In this document: positions 8,470 to 16,815 of the stretch, one piece after another
How positions within the stretch are numbered: position 1 is the stretch's first letter
Layout: each line of letters begins with the position of its first letter
DNA from: CAVSUR01 sp052143655
GTDB lineage: Bacteria; Actinomycetota; Actinomycetes; Streptosporangiales; Streptosporangiaceae
Assembly (NCBI GenBank): GCA_052143655.1
Contig: JBKQSL010000466.1
Span: 1 to 59,265, forward strand
DNA length: 59,265 nt
Reading direction: 5' to 3'
Translations under genes and position numbers: made by a program
The notes under the pieces: generated by a model
What the model saw: the letters and a program-made list of their open reading frames with translations, nothing else
Database searches by the model: none
What the model was told of the DNA's origin: nothing

Positions 8470-9249
8470 GTGCGATGGATTGAGCTAGAGGGTGCGGTCA
8501 ATGTCCGGGATGTCGGCGGCCTGCCGGCCGCGGACGGCCTGCGCACCGCCGAGGGCAGGCTGCTGCGCGGGGACAACCTGCAGGACCTGTCGGCCGCTGA
8601 CATCAGCCTGCTGGTCGGCACGCTGGGCGTGAGCACCGTGGTCGACCTGCGCACGCCGTTCGAGGTGCAGGCGCTGGGTCCCGGCCCGCTGAGCAGGGTT
8701 GCCTCGGTGGCGCACGTGAACCACTCGATGATGCCCGAGGCCGGCACGGCGACCGATGCCGCGGCGGCGCTGCTGCTGACCAGCCGGGATACTGCCCGGC
8801 AGCGGTTCCCGGCGGACACGGTCTGCGGCTGGTACCTGGGCTACCTGGAGGACCGGCCGGACCAGGTCGTGGCCGCGCTGCGCAGCGTCAGCGCGACGGC
8901 AGGCACGGCGCTGGTGCACTGCGCGGCAGGCAAGGACCGGACCGGCGTGATCGTCGCGCTGGCGCTCAGCGTGGCCGGCGTGCTGCCGGAGGAGATCGCG
9001 GCGGACTACGCGGCGACTGCCCAGCGGACCCCGGCCATCCTGGCCCGGCTGCGGGCCTCGCCGATCTACGCGGCCGACCTGGGCGACGGCCCCGACGAGG
9101 AGCACAAGCCGCGCGCGGCGACCATGACGGCGTTCTTGCAGCAGGTGGACGCCCGGTACGGCGGCCCGCTGTCGTTCCTCGCCGGTCACGGCTTCGGCGC
9201 GGACGAGGCCGCCGCGCTGCGCGCCCGGCTGCTCGGCCTGCCCGCCTGA
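8470..9249 (+). CDS. tyrosine/serine protein phosphatase (DSP-like)
   Basis: A 259-residue protein with the P-loop HCAAGKDRTG, in which Cys is the nucleophile and Arg binds phosphate. This is the exact pattern of the bacterial Tyr_phosphatase3/PtpB-like family. N-terminal features NVRDVGGLPAADGLRTAEGRLLRGDNL and VVDLRTPFEV match too. I chose the GTG at 8470 (RWIELEGAVNVRDVGG) because family homology begins there; the frame is open further upstream but non-homologous. Divergent from hisD, convergent with the CDF gene. Substrate unknown. Confidence 0.85.
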   Translation: MRWIELEGAVNVRDVGGLPAADGLRTAEGRLLRGDNLQDLSAADISLLVGTLGVSTVVDLRTPFEVQALGPGPLSRVASVAHVNHSMMPEAGTATDAAAALLLTSRDTARQRFPADTVCGWYLGYLEDRPDQVVAALRSVSATAGTALVHCAAGKDRTGVIVALALSVAGVLPEEIAADYAATAQRTPAILARLRASPIYAADLGDGPDEEHKPRAATMTAFLQQVDARYGGPLSFLAGHGFGADEAAALRARLLGLPA

Positions 9250-9264
9250 GACCTTGAGGGTTAT

Positions 9265-10386
9265 TCAGAGTCCGGTGATCTGGCGGTGACTGGCCAGGAT
9301 GCGGTGCAGGTCGGCGCCATCCCTGGCTTGCGGATCGGCGTGGACGAGCGCGGCGGACAGGTGCCCGATGGCGTGGAGAAGGGCGTGTTCTGCGTTGATC
9401 GCGACGTTGTGGGCCTGGATGGCGCTGATGTCGGGCTCGGTGATCACCTCGCATTCGGCGCGGAGCTGGTGGCCGATCCAGCGCAGCCGGACCTGGCCGA
9501 CGTCGAGTACCCCGGGCGTGTCGCGCAGGGTCCGCTCGGCCTGGTCGACGATTTCGGGGTCGACTGCGTCCATCAGGCGCCGGTAGATCTCCCGGCTGGC
9601 GTGCCAGAGGACGGCCAGGATCGCGACGGTGATGAGCAGCCCGGCGATCGGGTCGGCCCAGGTCCAGCCCAGCGCCGCCCCGCCCGCGCCGAAGAGCACG
9701 GCCAGTGAGGTGAAGCCGTCGGTGCGGGCGTGCATGCCGTCGGCGACCAGCGCCGCGGAGCCGATCTTGCGGCCGATCCGGATGCGGTACCTGGCGACCA
9801 GTTCGTTGCCGGTGAACCCGACCAGTGCCGCGACCGCGACCGCGATCAGGTCGGAGACCTGGTGCGGGCGGATCAGCCGGCTGACCGCCTCGTATCCGCC
9901 GAGCGCGCAGGAGACGGCGATGGCGAGCACGATCGCGATTCCGGCCAGATCCTCGGCCCGGCCGTAGCCGTAGGTGTAGCGGCGGGTTGGCGGCCGGCGG
10001 CCGAGGACGAACCCGATGCCGAGCGGAACGGCGGTGAGCGCGTCAACGGCGTTGTGCAGGGTGTCGCCCAGGAGTGCGACCGAGCCGGAGGCCACGGTCA
10101 CCGCCGCCTCGATCAGCGCGGTCAGGCCGAGCACGCCCAGGGAGATCCACAGCGCCCGCATCCCCTCCGCGCTGCCCTCCATCGCGGCGTCGACCTTGCC
10201 GGTCGCCTGATGGGAATGCGGGCCGGCCGCATGCCAGATCCGGCTCACCCGCCCTCGCGCTGGTCCGTGGGAGTGGCCATGGCCGTGGCCGTGCGGGTGC
10301 CGGTCGTGGCCGTGGTCGTGGTCGTGGCTGGGATCGTCATCGTGGCTGGGATCGTCATCGTGGCTGAGGACGTGGCGTCGCAGCAT
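9265..10386 (-). CDS. cation diffusion facilitator (CDF) metal exporter with His-rich N-terminus
   Basis: A 373-residue inner-membrane antiporter of the CDF family, which exports Zn, Co, Cd, Ni or similar ions. Residues 1-60 are extremely His/Asp-rich, including tandem SHDDDP copies and HDHDHGHDRHPHGHGHGHSH, a likely metal-sensing or buffering tail. About six membrane segments follow from residue 77. Transport-site residues are visible as GDTLHNAVDAL (H111, D115) in TM2 and ADGMHARTDG in TM5. The C-terminal cytoplasmic domain starts near IYRRLMDAVDPE. It lies next to the NiCoT permease on the same strand (23 nt apart), so export and uptake genes for similar metals may be co-transcribed. Confidence 0.92.
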   Translation of the reverse strand: MLRRHVLSHDDDPSHDDDPSHDHDHGHDRHPHGHGHGHSHGPARGRVSRIWHAAGPHSHQATGKVDAAMEGSAEGMRALWISLGVLGLTALIEAAVTVASGSVALLGDTLHNAVDALTAVPLGIGFVLGRRPPTRRYTYGYGRAEDLAGIAIVLAIAVSCALGGYEAVSRLIRPHQVSDLIAVAVAALVGFTGNELVARYRIRIGRKIGSAALVADGMHARTDGFTSLAVLFGAGGAALGWTWADPIAGLLITVAILAVLWHASREIYRRLMDAVDPEIVDQAERTLRDTPGVLDVGQVRLRWIGHQLRAECEVITEPDISAIQAHNVAINAEHALLHAIGHLSAALVHADPQARDGADLHRILASHRQITGL

Positions 10387-10409
10387 GTCGGCAACCGCCT
10401 GTCGGGGTT

Positions 10410-11648
10410 TCAGGTGAGGTCGGATTGCGGTAGCGGCGGGTCGGCGCTGACCTCGGCGTCCCAGTCCCAGCTAACCGCCGACGGATCCGCGGTTGATATC
10501 TCGGCACCGTCGACGGCGACTGGCTGGGCGGCCGCCCGGGCGGCGGCCTGATCCCATCTCTGCTCGACCTTGCCGAAATGCCAGACGGACAGGGCGACGA
10601 CCCAGGTAAGGACGAAGACGCCGACGATAACGAACCCTGCCTTGTTGATGTTGAAGTCCTCTAGCCACGTCCAGCCAGCGCCGGTAAGGTCGCCGTCCTG
10701 GCCGAGCAGGCCGAGCACCTCGACGGCGCCGATGAACAGGGCCACGAATACGGAGAGCCCGGTGATGGTGATGTTGTAGTAGACCTTGCGAACCGGGCGG
10801 GCGAAGGCCCAGTCATAGGCGAAGTTCATGAAGCACCCATCGGCCGTGTCGAGCAGGCTCATTCCGGCGGCGAACAGGATCGGCAGGGAAATAATAGCGT
10901 AGAACGGCAGCCCGCCGACGATGGCCGAGCCCGCCATGACCAGCAGCGCCACCTCGGTAGCGGTGTCGAACCCCAGGCCGAATAGCAGCCCGATCGGATA
11001 CATCTTCCACGGAGTGTCAATCTTGCGGGCGAGCGGGCCGAGGAACCGGTTCATCAATCCGCGAGTGGCGAGCTGCTGCTCCAGTTGCTGGTCGTCGTAC
11101 TTGCCTGACCGCATTTCCCGGAATACCTTGAGTATTCCGGCCAGGATGACGATGTTGAGTGCCGCGATCAGGAACAAGAAAGTCCCCGACACCAGCGTGC
11201 CAACGATATTGGCTGTGTACTGGAAATGCGAGCTTGAGTTCCGCACGCTGGTGTCAATGGCGCGGATTCCGAAGTTCAGCAGCATCGCCAGAATGAATAC
11301 CACCGAGGAGTGGCCGAGGGAGAAGAAGAAACCGACGGACAGCGGTCGCTTGCCGTCGTTGACGAGCTTGCGCGTGGTGTTATCGATCGCGGCGATGTGG
11401 TCGGCGTCAAAGGCATGCCGCATACCCAGGGTGTAGGCCAGGATCCCGGTACCGAAACCGAAGACGGCCGTCTTGCTGAGGTGGTGGTGCCCGCCAGTCG
11501 CCGCGGCGAGCATCGTCCACCCCGCCACGTTGAGCACGATGATGGTCAGCACCATCGAGCCGACGCCGGTCCACTCACGCGGGCTCAGGGCGTCCCGGAT
11601 CTTTGCTAAGCGGCTGCGGTTGGCGTAGCCGGTGCGGTAGTCAGCCAT
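10410..11648 (-). CDS. NiCoT-family nickel/cobalt permease (HoxN/NixA type)
   Basis: A 412-residue high-affinity Ni2+/Co2+ permease of the cytoplasmic membrane. The family signature RHAFDADHIAAIDNTTRK (the H-x4-DH motif of TM2) is intact, as are the GFFFSLGHSSVV segment and GLGFDTATEVALL. About eight hydrophobic helices. I place the start at ATG 11648 (ADYRTGYANRSR) because AGGGAAGG lies 8 nt upstream; an earlier GTG at 11657 touches that box. A Nur-like operator sits 56-72 bp upstream. Discrimination between Ni and Co cannot be read from the sequence. Confidence 0.93.
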   Translation of the reverse strand: MADYRTGYANRSRLAKIRDALSPREWTGVGSMVLTIIVLNVAGWTMLAAATGGHHHLSKTAVFGFGTGILAYTLGMRHAFDADHIAAIDNTTRKLVNDGKRPLSVGFFFSLGHSSVVFILAMLLNFGIRAIDTSVRNSSSHFQYTANIVGTLVSGTFLFLIAALNIVILAGILKVFREMRSGKYDDQQLEQQLATRGLMNRFLGPLARKIDTPWKMYPIGLLFGLGFDTATEVALLVMAGSAIVGGLPFYAIISLPILFAAGMSLLDTADGCFMNFAYDWAFARPVRKVYYNITITGLSVFVALFIGAVEVLGLLGQDGDLTGAGWTWLEDFNINKAGFVIVGVFVLTWVVALSVWHFGKVEQRWDQAAARAAAQPVAVDGAEISTADPSAVSWDWDAEVSADPPLPQSDLT

Positions 11649-11703
11649 CGGAGGCACCTTCCCTGGGAGAGCGCTGCGCTAGCGGTTGCCGCCGGCGAGC
11701 TTA

Positions 11704-11720
11704 TTGCCACTAAATTGCAA
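11704..11720. promoter_or_regulatory. Nur-like nickel-responsive operator
   Basis: The 17 nt TTGCCACTAAATTGCAA form an inverted repeat TTGC-N9-GCAA. The Streptomyces Nur (Fur-family nickel regulator) box is described as tTGCaa-N5-ttGCAA; this site matches 11 of the 12 specified bases. It is positioned as a promoter operator for the nickel permease on the left and lies 270-290 bp upstream of the DinB-NRPS operon on the right. A second partial half (TGCAACAG) recurs at 11739-11746. Confidence 0.6.
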
Positions 11721-11792
11721 CAGCGACTAAGAGGTAACTGCAACAGGTTATCTAACAGGAGCGGCTGGATACTAGCGGCGCTGGCTACGCAA

Positions 11793-11820
11793 TTCGGGCT
11801 GCCCATATGGGTAGCCCGAA
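11793..11820. promoter_or_regulatory. 28-bp near-perfect palindrome
   Basis: Arms of 12 nt (TTCGGGCTGCCC and its complement with one G/T mismatch) flank a 4-nt ATAT centre. It lies in the 344-bp space between the divergent NiCoT permease and the DinB-NRPS operon. As DNA it is a good dimeric-regulator site; as RNA it is a stable hairpin. No particular regulator can be named. Three shorter inverted repeats follow at 11888-11898, 11899-11913 and 11913-11926, so the leader of the right-hand operon may be structured. Confidence 0.45.
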
Positions 11821-11992
11821 CGGACAGCCCAGATGGCTCACCCATTCGGGTCTTACCGTGGTCCGGATGGGCGGTCAGCCGGGCCGGTACCTCAGGTAGG
11901 CGGATTGTCCGCCCCGTCCGGGGCTCGTTCATCCCGCTGCGTGGAGCGCACACTCGAACGGCATCGCCACCTACCGATGACGAGGTAACTCC

Positions 11993-12553
11993 GTGAGGGA
12001 CCGCACCGACCAGATCATCAGCAACGTGGACCGGGTGAACTCCGAGCTCATCGATTTCCTGGCTCATTTAACCGACGCTGACTTGGCGACGCCGTGTGAC
12101 AATCCGGCCGGGCCGACGGTAGGCGCGATCGTGACTCATGTCGGCGAGGGTTCTCCGGAGGTGTTCCGCTGGCTCACCAGCGTCATCGAAGGCACCGCCA
12201 GCCCCGATCCCGCGCCGTCGGCCATGGACGACCACGCTCATGATCACGATCATGAGCACAGCCGCGAGCACGCGGACGGCGCCGGCCACGATGAGCAGGT
12301 GGCGCAGCTTGACCCGGCCGCGATGATCGAGCTGATGCGAGCCGGGAAGCCGGTCATGGTCGGTCTGCTGAGCAGCCTCACGGACGAGCAGTTGGACCGG
12401 ACGCCGCCAGCCGCCGCCGGGATCACGGATGGCACCCGGACGTTGTTCCAGGTCATCAGTGACATGGTCGAGCACCAGGCTGAGCATCTAGCCGACATGC
12501 GCGCGGCCCTGGCGGCCCGGGCAGGCAGCGCCTCAGCACACAGCACCGGATGA
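11993..12553 (+). CDS. DinB-superfamily protein with His-rich metal-binding loop
   Basis: A 186-residue DinB/mycothiol-transferase-fold protein. The three-His metal site of this fold is recognisable: H49 (AIVTHVGEG) and the H161-x3-H165 pair (VEHQAEHLADM). Between helices, residues 79-100 carry seven His plus many Asp/Glu (DDHAHDHDHEHSREH...), an insertion not typical of DinB proteins. Its stop overlaps the start of the first NRPS by ATGA, so it is the first gene of the biosynthetic operon. A metal chaperone, a metal-dependent thiol transferase or a tailoring/self-protection enzyme are all possible. The start is the GTG at 11993, after a GAGG-containing stretch. Confidence 0.8.
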   Translation: MRDRTDQIISNVDRVNSELIDFLAHLTDADLATPCDNPAGPTVGAIVTHVGEGSPEVFRWLTSVIEGTASPDPAPSAMDDHAHDHDHEHSREHADGAGHDEQVAQLDPAAMIELMRAGKPVMVGLLSSLTDEQLDRTPPAAAGITDGTRTLFQVISDMVEHQAEHLADMRAALAARAGSASAHSTG

Positions 12554-15500
12554 TGCCCCGGCAGACAGCGTTGCGGTCGCTGCTCGCCGAGCTTGCCCGG
12601 ACCGATGTCAGGCTGCGGCTAGTCGACGGCGAGCGGCTAGAGGTGATCGCGCCGGCCGGTCGGCTCGCCCCGGAACTGCGCGACCGGATCGCTAAGCACA
12701 AGCCGGAGCTGATCGAGTGGCTAGCCAGCAGCGCGCCCGATGGATCCGGCCGGTCGGCGATGCCCACGATCGTCCCCGACCCCGAGCAGCTGTTCGCTCC
12801 GTTTCCCCCCGCCGACCTGCAGATGTCCTTCCTCGTGGGCAGTGGAGAGGGACTGGAATATCACGTCAGGCCGCATCAGTACCTGGAACTGGATTTCGCC
12901 GAGCTGGACCCTGGGCGGTTCGAGACCGCGCTGAACGCCGCCCTTCAGCGGCAGCGGGCGAACATCGTCGTGGTCCGGCCGGACATGCTGCTGGAGACCG
13001 TCCGTGATCCGGGGCCGGTCCGGGTGCAGGCCGTCGATCTGCGTCAGCTGCCGGAGCCGGAGGCGCTCGCGGCCATAGCGGCAACCCGGGCCGCAATGCA
13101 GCGCGCCGAATTGCCGCTGGACCGGTGGCCGTGGCTGGATGCGCGGATCAGCCAGTACGGCGCGGGCCGGGCCCGGCTGCACTACAACAACAACAACTTC
13201 TTCAGCGACGCGCTGGGAACCCGGCGGTTCCTCGACAGCGTCCTGCGCCTCTATCACCACCCGGGCGAGCAGCCGCCAGAGCTGGAGATCAGCTACCGGG
13301 ACTGCGTGCTTGCGCTGGCCGAGCTCGAAGATTCGGTGCTGGGTCGGGCCGCCCAGAAGTACTGGTGCGACCGGCTGCCGGAGCTGCCCGACGCGCCCGC
13401 GCTTCCGCTGGTCACCGGCGCCGATTCCCGCGGGCGGTCCCGGCTTGACCGCCGCGAGCTGGAGCTGCCGCCGCCGTTGTGGTCGGCGTTCAAGCGCCGC
13501 GCCGCCAGGCATGGCCTGACCCCCACCAGCGCCCTCTACGGGGTGTACGCGGAGGTGCTCGCGTACTGGAGCGGCTCCCGGCACTTCCTGATCAACAACA
13601 TGATCACCCACCGGCTGCCGTTGCATCCGCAGATTGGCGAGGTGGTCGGCAACTTCGCGTCGCTGTACCCGCTGGAAGTCGACTGGCGGCACGACGAACC
13701 GTTCCGCGAGCGGGTCAGGCGGCTCCAGGCCCAGGTGATGGCCGATATGGAGCACGTGTACTGGAGCGGCGTGAAGGTCCTGCAGGCGCTCAACACCGAA
13801 CGGCGCACGCCAGGCCGGGCGGTCTGCCCGTTCGCCACCGGCAGCGCGCTGGCGGCCGGGGCCTTCGACCGCCCGGTCTCCAGCCTGCTGGAGACCCCGC
13901 AAGTGCTGCTCGACTGCGAGCTGTTCGAGCTGCGCAGCGGCGCCCTGTGGGTGGTCTGGGACGTCGTCGAGGCGATGTTCCCCGGCACGCTAATCGACGC
14001 CATGCACGTCGGCTACCGGTCGCTGCTGATCCGGCTGGCTGAACAGGACGACGGGTGGGAACAGCCATCGTTCGATCTGCTCCCCGACGAGCAGCGGGCA
14101 AGCCGCGAGCGAGTCAACCGAACGACGGCAGCGGGGCCGGGCGGGCGGCTGCATGACCAGCTACCGGTGCGGGCCGCCGGTCTCGCCGACCAGCCGGCCG
14201 TGATCTCGCCCGCTGCCACGCTGACCTACGCCGACCTGCACCAGCGCAGCGCCGAGCTAGCCGGCCGGCTGCGCCGCCGCGGCACCCGCCCCGGCGATCT
14301 GGTCGCGGTCGTCGCGGCCAAGGGATGGGAGCAGGTGGTCGCGGTCTTCGGCGCGCTGAGCGCCGGGGCGGGCTACGTGCCGGTCGACCCGGACTGGCCG
14401 GACGACCGGGTTCGGTACCTGGTCGGGGACACGGTGGCCAGCGCGGTGGTCACCACCGAGGACCTGCGCGCGCGGCTGGCCGGGCTGGTCGGCACGCCGG
14501 TACTGGCGGTAGGCCAGCCGGCAGGCGACGGGGAGCCGGCAGGCGACGGGGAGCCGGCGGCTCGGGCGGACGCCGGGATCGCGCCGGATGACCGGGCGTA
14601 CGTGATCTACACCTCGGGCACCACCGGGCGCCCGAAGGGCGCGGTCCTTGATCACAAAGGCCCCCTGAACACGGTCGCGGACGTCAACCGCCGCTTCGGG
14701 ATTGGCCCGGGCGACGTGCTGTTCGGCATCTCCTCGCTCTGCTTCGACCTGTCCGTCTACGACATCTTCGGGACCGTGGCGGCCGGGGCGACGCTGGTGC
14801 TGCCGGACCCGCGCCGATCCGACCCGGCCGCCTGGATCGAACTGGTCCAGGCGCACGGGGTGACCGTCTGGAACTCGGTGCCCGCGGTCATGCAGCTGTT
14901 CACCGAGGAGGCCGCGGCGGCCGGGGTTCAGCTGCCGACGCTGCGGACGGTGCTGCTCAGCGGTGACTGGATTCCGGTCAAGCTGCCCGGGCAGATCCGC
15001 GCCATCGCGCCGAACGCGCGGGTGATCTCGCTCGGCGGCGCGACCGAAGGCTCGATCTGGTCGATCTTCCACCCGGTGGATCGGGACCAGCCGGATCTGG
15101 TCAGCATTCCGTACGGCCAGCCGCTGGCCAACCAGGCCTGGCACGTGCTGGACGGCCTGGGCCGCGACGCCCCCGACTGGGTCCCCGGGCACCTCCACAT
15201 CGGCGGCGTCGGCGTCGCGCTTGGCTATCTGAACAACCCGGAGATGACCGCTGCGGCGTTCGTCACCCACCCGCGGACCGGCGAACGGCTTTATCGCACC
15301 GGAGATCTCGGCCGGTATCTGCCGAGCGGCGACATCGAGTTTCTCGGGCGGGCCGATTTCCAGGTCAAGATCCAGGGATTCCGGGTCGAGCCCGGCGAGA
15401 TTGAGCATGCGCTGGTGGAACACCCGGGCGTCCGGCAGGCCGCCGTCATCGCGCGCGCAGCCGGATCCGGATCCGGATCCGGCAAGCAGCTGGCCGCCTT

Positions 15501-16791
15501 CGTGGTGGCCGCCGACGGCGTGGACCGCCCGGATCCGGCCGCCCTGCGCGGCTTTCTGGCCGACCGGCTGCCCGGCTACCTGGTGCCGGACCAGATCGCC
15601 GTACTTGACCGGCTGCCGCTGACCGCCAACGGCAAGCTGAACCGCCGGGCGCTGGAGACGATAGCGCCGGAGCAGCGCGCCCGGCATCAGTTCGTGGCGC
15701 CCCGGAACCCGGTCGAGTCGGAGCTCGCCCAGCTGTGGGAATCGGTGCTGTCCACCGGGCCGATCGGCGTGCATGATGACTTCTTCGAGCTGGGCGGTCA
15801 GTCGTTCGCGGCGCTCCGGGTCATCAGCCTGATCGCGCAGGGCCTGGGCCGCAGGATCCCGCTCGGCGCACTGCTGGAAGGGCCGACGGTCGCACGGCTG
15901 GCCGAACTGGTGCAGGCGCCGGACGCCGGATGGTCGCCGTTGGTCCGGCTGCCGGGCGCCGACGCCGGGGATCCGTGGTTCCTGGTCCACCCGGCCGGCG
16001 GCGATGTGATGTGCTACCGAGAACTCGCGGCCCGGCTGGGCGCGCCCTGCTATGCCTTCCAGGCGGCGAGGGCGGCGGCCGGGCGGGAACTGGCGGGCAG
16101 CATCGGGGAACTGGCCGGCCGGTACCTGCGGGAGCTGCTGGCGGTCCAGCCCAGCGGCCCGTACCTGCTGGGCGGCTGGTCGTCCGGCGCGGTGATCGCG
16201 TTCGAGCTGGCCAGGCGGCTTGAGCTGGCTGGCCAGCCGGTGCGGCAGCTGGTGGTCATGGACGCGCCGGCCCCGAGCGGGTCGCAGGACGTCCCCGAGG
16301 TCGCCTCGCTGCTGTGGTACCTGGAGGACCTGAACCTGGGTTTCCGGCCGACCGGACCGAGCAGCGCCGAGGTCGCCGAGCTAGCCGCGGTGGCCGGGCT
16401 GGCCGGGCTGGCCGGGGCCGACGGGCCCGAGCAGCTGACCCGGGCACTGGAACTCGGCGCTCAGCACGGTCTCCCGGCCGACCTGGACGCGGCGAGCCTG
16501 GCGCCAAACTACGCGGTCTTCCGCAGTGTGGTCCGGGCCTGCCACCGCTACCGGCCCGGCGCCATCGCCGCCGACATCACCGTCCTGCGGGCCGGCACGG
16601 GTCGCGTGACCGAATTCGAGCAGCATCCGTCCGCGCCGACACCGGACTGGGGCTGGGCAGCGCTGACCAGCGGGCGAGTGACCACCGGCACCGTGGCCGG
16701 CAGCACGCACCACACGCTGCTCGGCGGCGACCACGTCGGCGCGGTGGCCGAGGCGCTTGACCGGAGCAAGTCCGCCGAGCGGATCGCCTGA
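12550..16791 (+). CDS. NRPS 1: TubC-docking / degenerate Cy / A(Cys) / T / TE
   Basis: 1413 residues. Residues 1-58 form a TubC-type N-terminal docking domain (LRLVDGERLEVIAPAGRLAPELRDRIAKH). A cyclization-type condensation domain follows (about 82-510; FAPFPPADLQMSF start, TPQVLLDCE near the end). Its active motif, normally D-x4-D-x2-S, reads N-NFFS-D-AL-G, so the first Asp and the Ser are lost. The A domain (about 555-1035) has YIYTSGTTGRPKG-type A3 and FDLSVYDIFG; its specificity positions read D-L-Y-N-L-S-L-I-W, the canonical cysteine code. The carrier-protein phosphopantetheine Ser is S1085 (LGGQS). A type I thioesterase ends the protein with S1211 in GGWSSG. An opening gene ending in a TE is odd and means the genes are not in assembly order. 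Confidence 0.93.
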   Translation: MMPRQTALRSLLAELARTDVRLRLVDGERLEVIAPAGRLAPELRDRIAKHKPELIEWLASSAPDGSGRSAMPTIVPDPEQLFAPFPPADLQMSFLVGSGEGLEYHVRPHQYLELDFAELDPGRFETALNAALQRQRANIVVVRPDMLLETVRDPGPVRVQAVDLRQLPEPEALAAIAATRAAMQRAELPLDRWPWLDARISQYGAGRARLHYNNNNFFSDALGTRRFLDSVLRLYHHPGEQPPELEISYRDCVLALAELEDSVLGRAAQKYWCDRLPELPDAPALPLVTGADSRGRSRLDRRELELPPPLWSAFKRRAARHGLTPTSALYGVYAEVLAYWSGSRHFLINNMITHRLPLHPQIGEVVGNFASLYPLEVDWRHDEPFRERVRRLQAQVMADMEHVYWSGVKVLQALNTERRTPGRAVCPFATGSALAAGAFDRPVSSLLETPQVLLDCELFELRSGALWVVWDVVEAMFPGTLIDAMHVGYRSLLIRLAEQDDGWEQPSFDLLPDEQRASRERVNRTTAAGPGGRLHDQLPVRAAGLADQPAVISPAATLTYADLHQRSAELAGRLRRRGTRPGDLVAVVAAKGWEQVVAVFGALSAGAGYVPVDPDWPDDRVRYLVGDTVASAVVTTEDLRARLAGLVGTPVLAVGQPAGDGEPAGDGEPAARADAGIAPDDRAYVIYTSGTTGRPKGAVLDHKGPLNTVADVNRRFGIGPGDVLFGISSLCFDLSVYDIFGTVAAGATLVLPDPRRSDPAAWIELVQAHGVTVWNSVPAVMQLFTEEAAAAGVQLPTLRTVLLSGDWIPVKLPGQIRAIAPNARVISLGGATEGSIWSIFHPVDRDQPDLVSIPYGQPLANQAWHVLDGLGRDAPDWVPGHLHIGGVGVALGYLNNPEMTAAAFVTHPRTGERLYRTGDLGRYLPSGDIEFLGRADFQVKIQGFRVEPGEIEHALVEHPGVRQAAVIARAAGSGSGSGKQLAAFVVAADGVDRPDPAALRGFLADRLPGYLVPDQIAVLDRLPLTANGKLNRRALETIAPEQRARHQFVAPRNPVESELAQLWESVLSTGPIGVHDDFFELGGQSFAALRVISLIAQGLGRRIPLGALLEGPTVARLAELVQAPDAGWSPLVRLPGADAGDPWFLVHPAGGDVMCYRELAARLGAPCYAFQAARAAAGRELAGSIGELAGRYLRELLAVQPSGPYLLGGWSSGAVIAFELARRLELAGQPVRQLVVMDAPAPSGSQDVPEVASLLWYLEDLNLGFRPTGPSSAEVAELAAVAGLAGLAGADGPEQLTRALELGAQHGLPADLDAASLAPNYAVFRSVVRACHRYRPGAIAADITVLRAGTGRVTEFEQHPSAPTPDWGWAALTSGRVTTGTVAGSTHHTLLGGDHVGAVAEALDRSKSAERIA
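14517..14555. repeat. 18-bp tandem duplication in the NRPS1 A domain
   Basis: Two near-identical copies of an 18-bp unit encode PAGDGE-PAGDGE in a surface loop of the adenylation domain upstream of A3. A second microsatellite, repeated GGATCC near 15463-15480, encodes GSGSGSG. Both keep the frame. Confidence 0.75.
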
Positions 16792-16815
16792 CCGGCAGGC
16801 AACGGGGAGATACTG

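Noticed and set aside
5825..8488. 887-codon open frame on the plus strand across hisC and hisD
   Set aside because: Antisense shadow of two well-conserved his genes; composition is Arg/Gly/Pro-rich with no domain, as expected in GC-rich DNA.
10255..10386. Low-complexity repeat as a non-coding satellite
   Set aside because: It is the coding sequence for the His/Asp-rich N-terminus of the CDF exporter.
11658..11992. Cobalamin or NiCo riboswitch ahead of the nickel permease
   Set aside because: I cannot find the conserved B12-box core or the NiCo four-way-junction sequence; a protein operator (Nur box) explains the site better.
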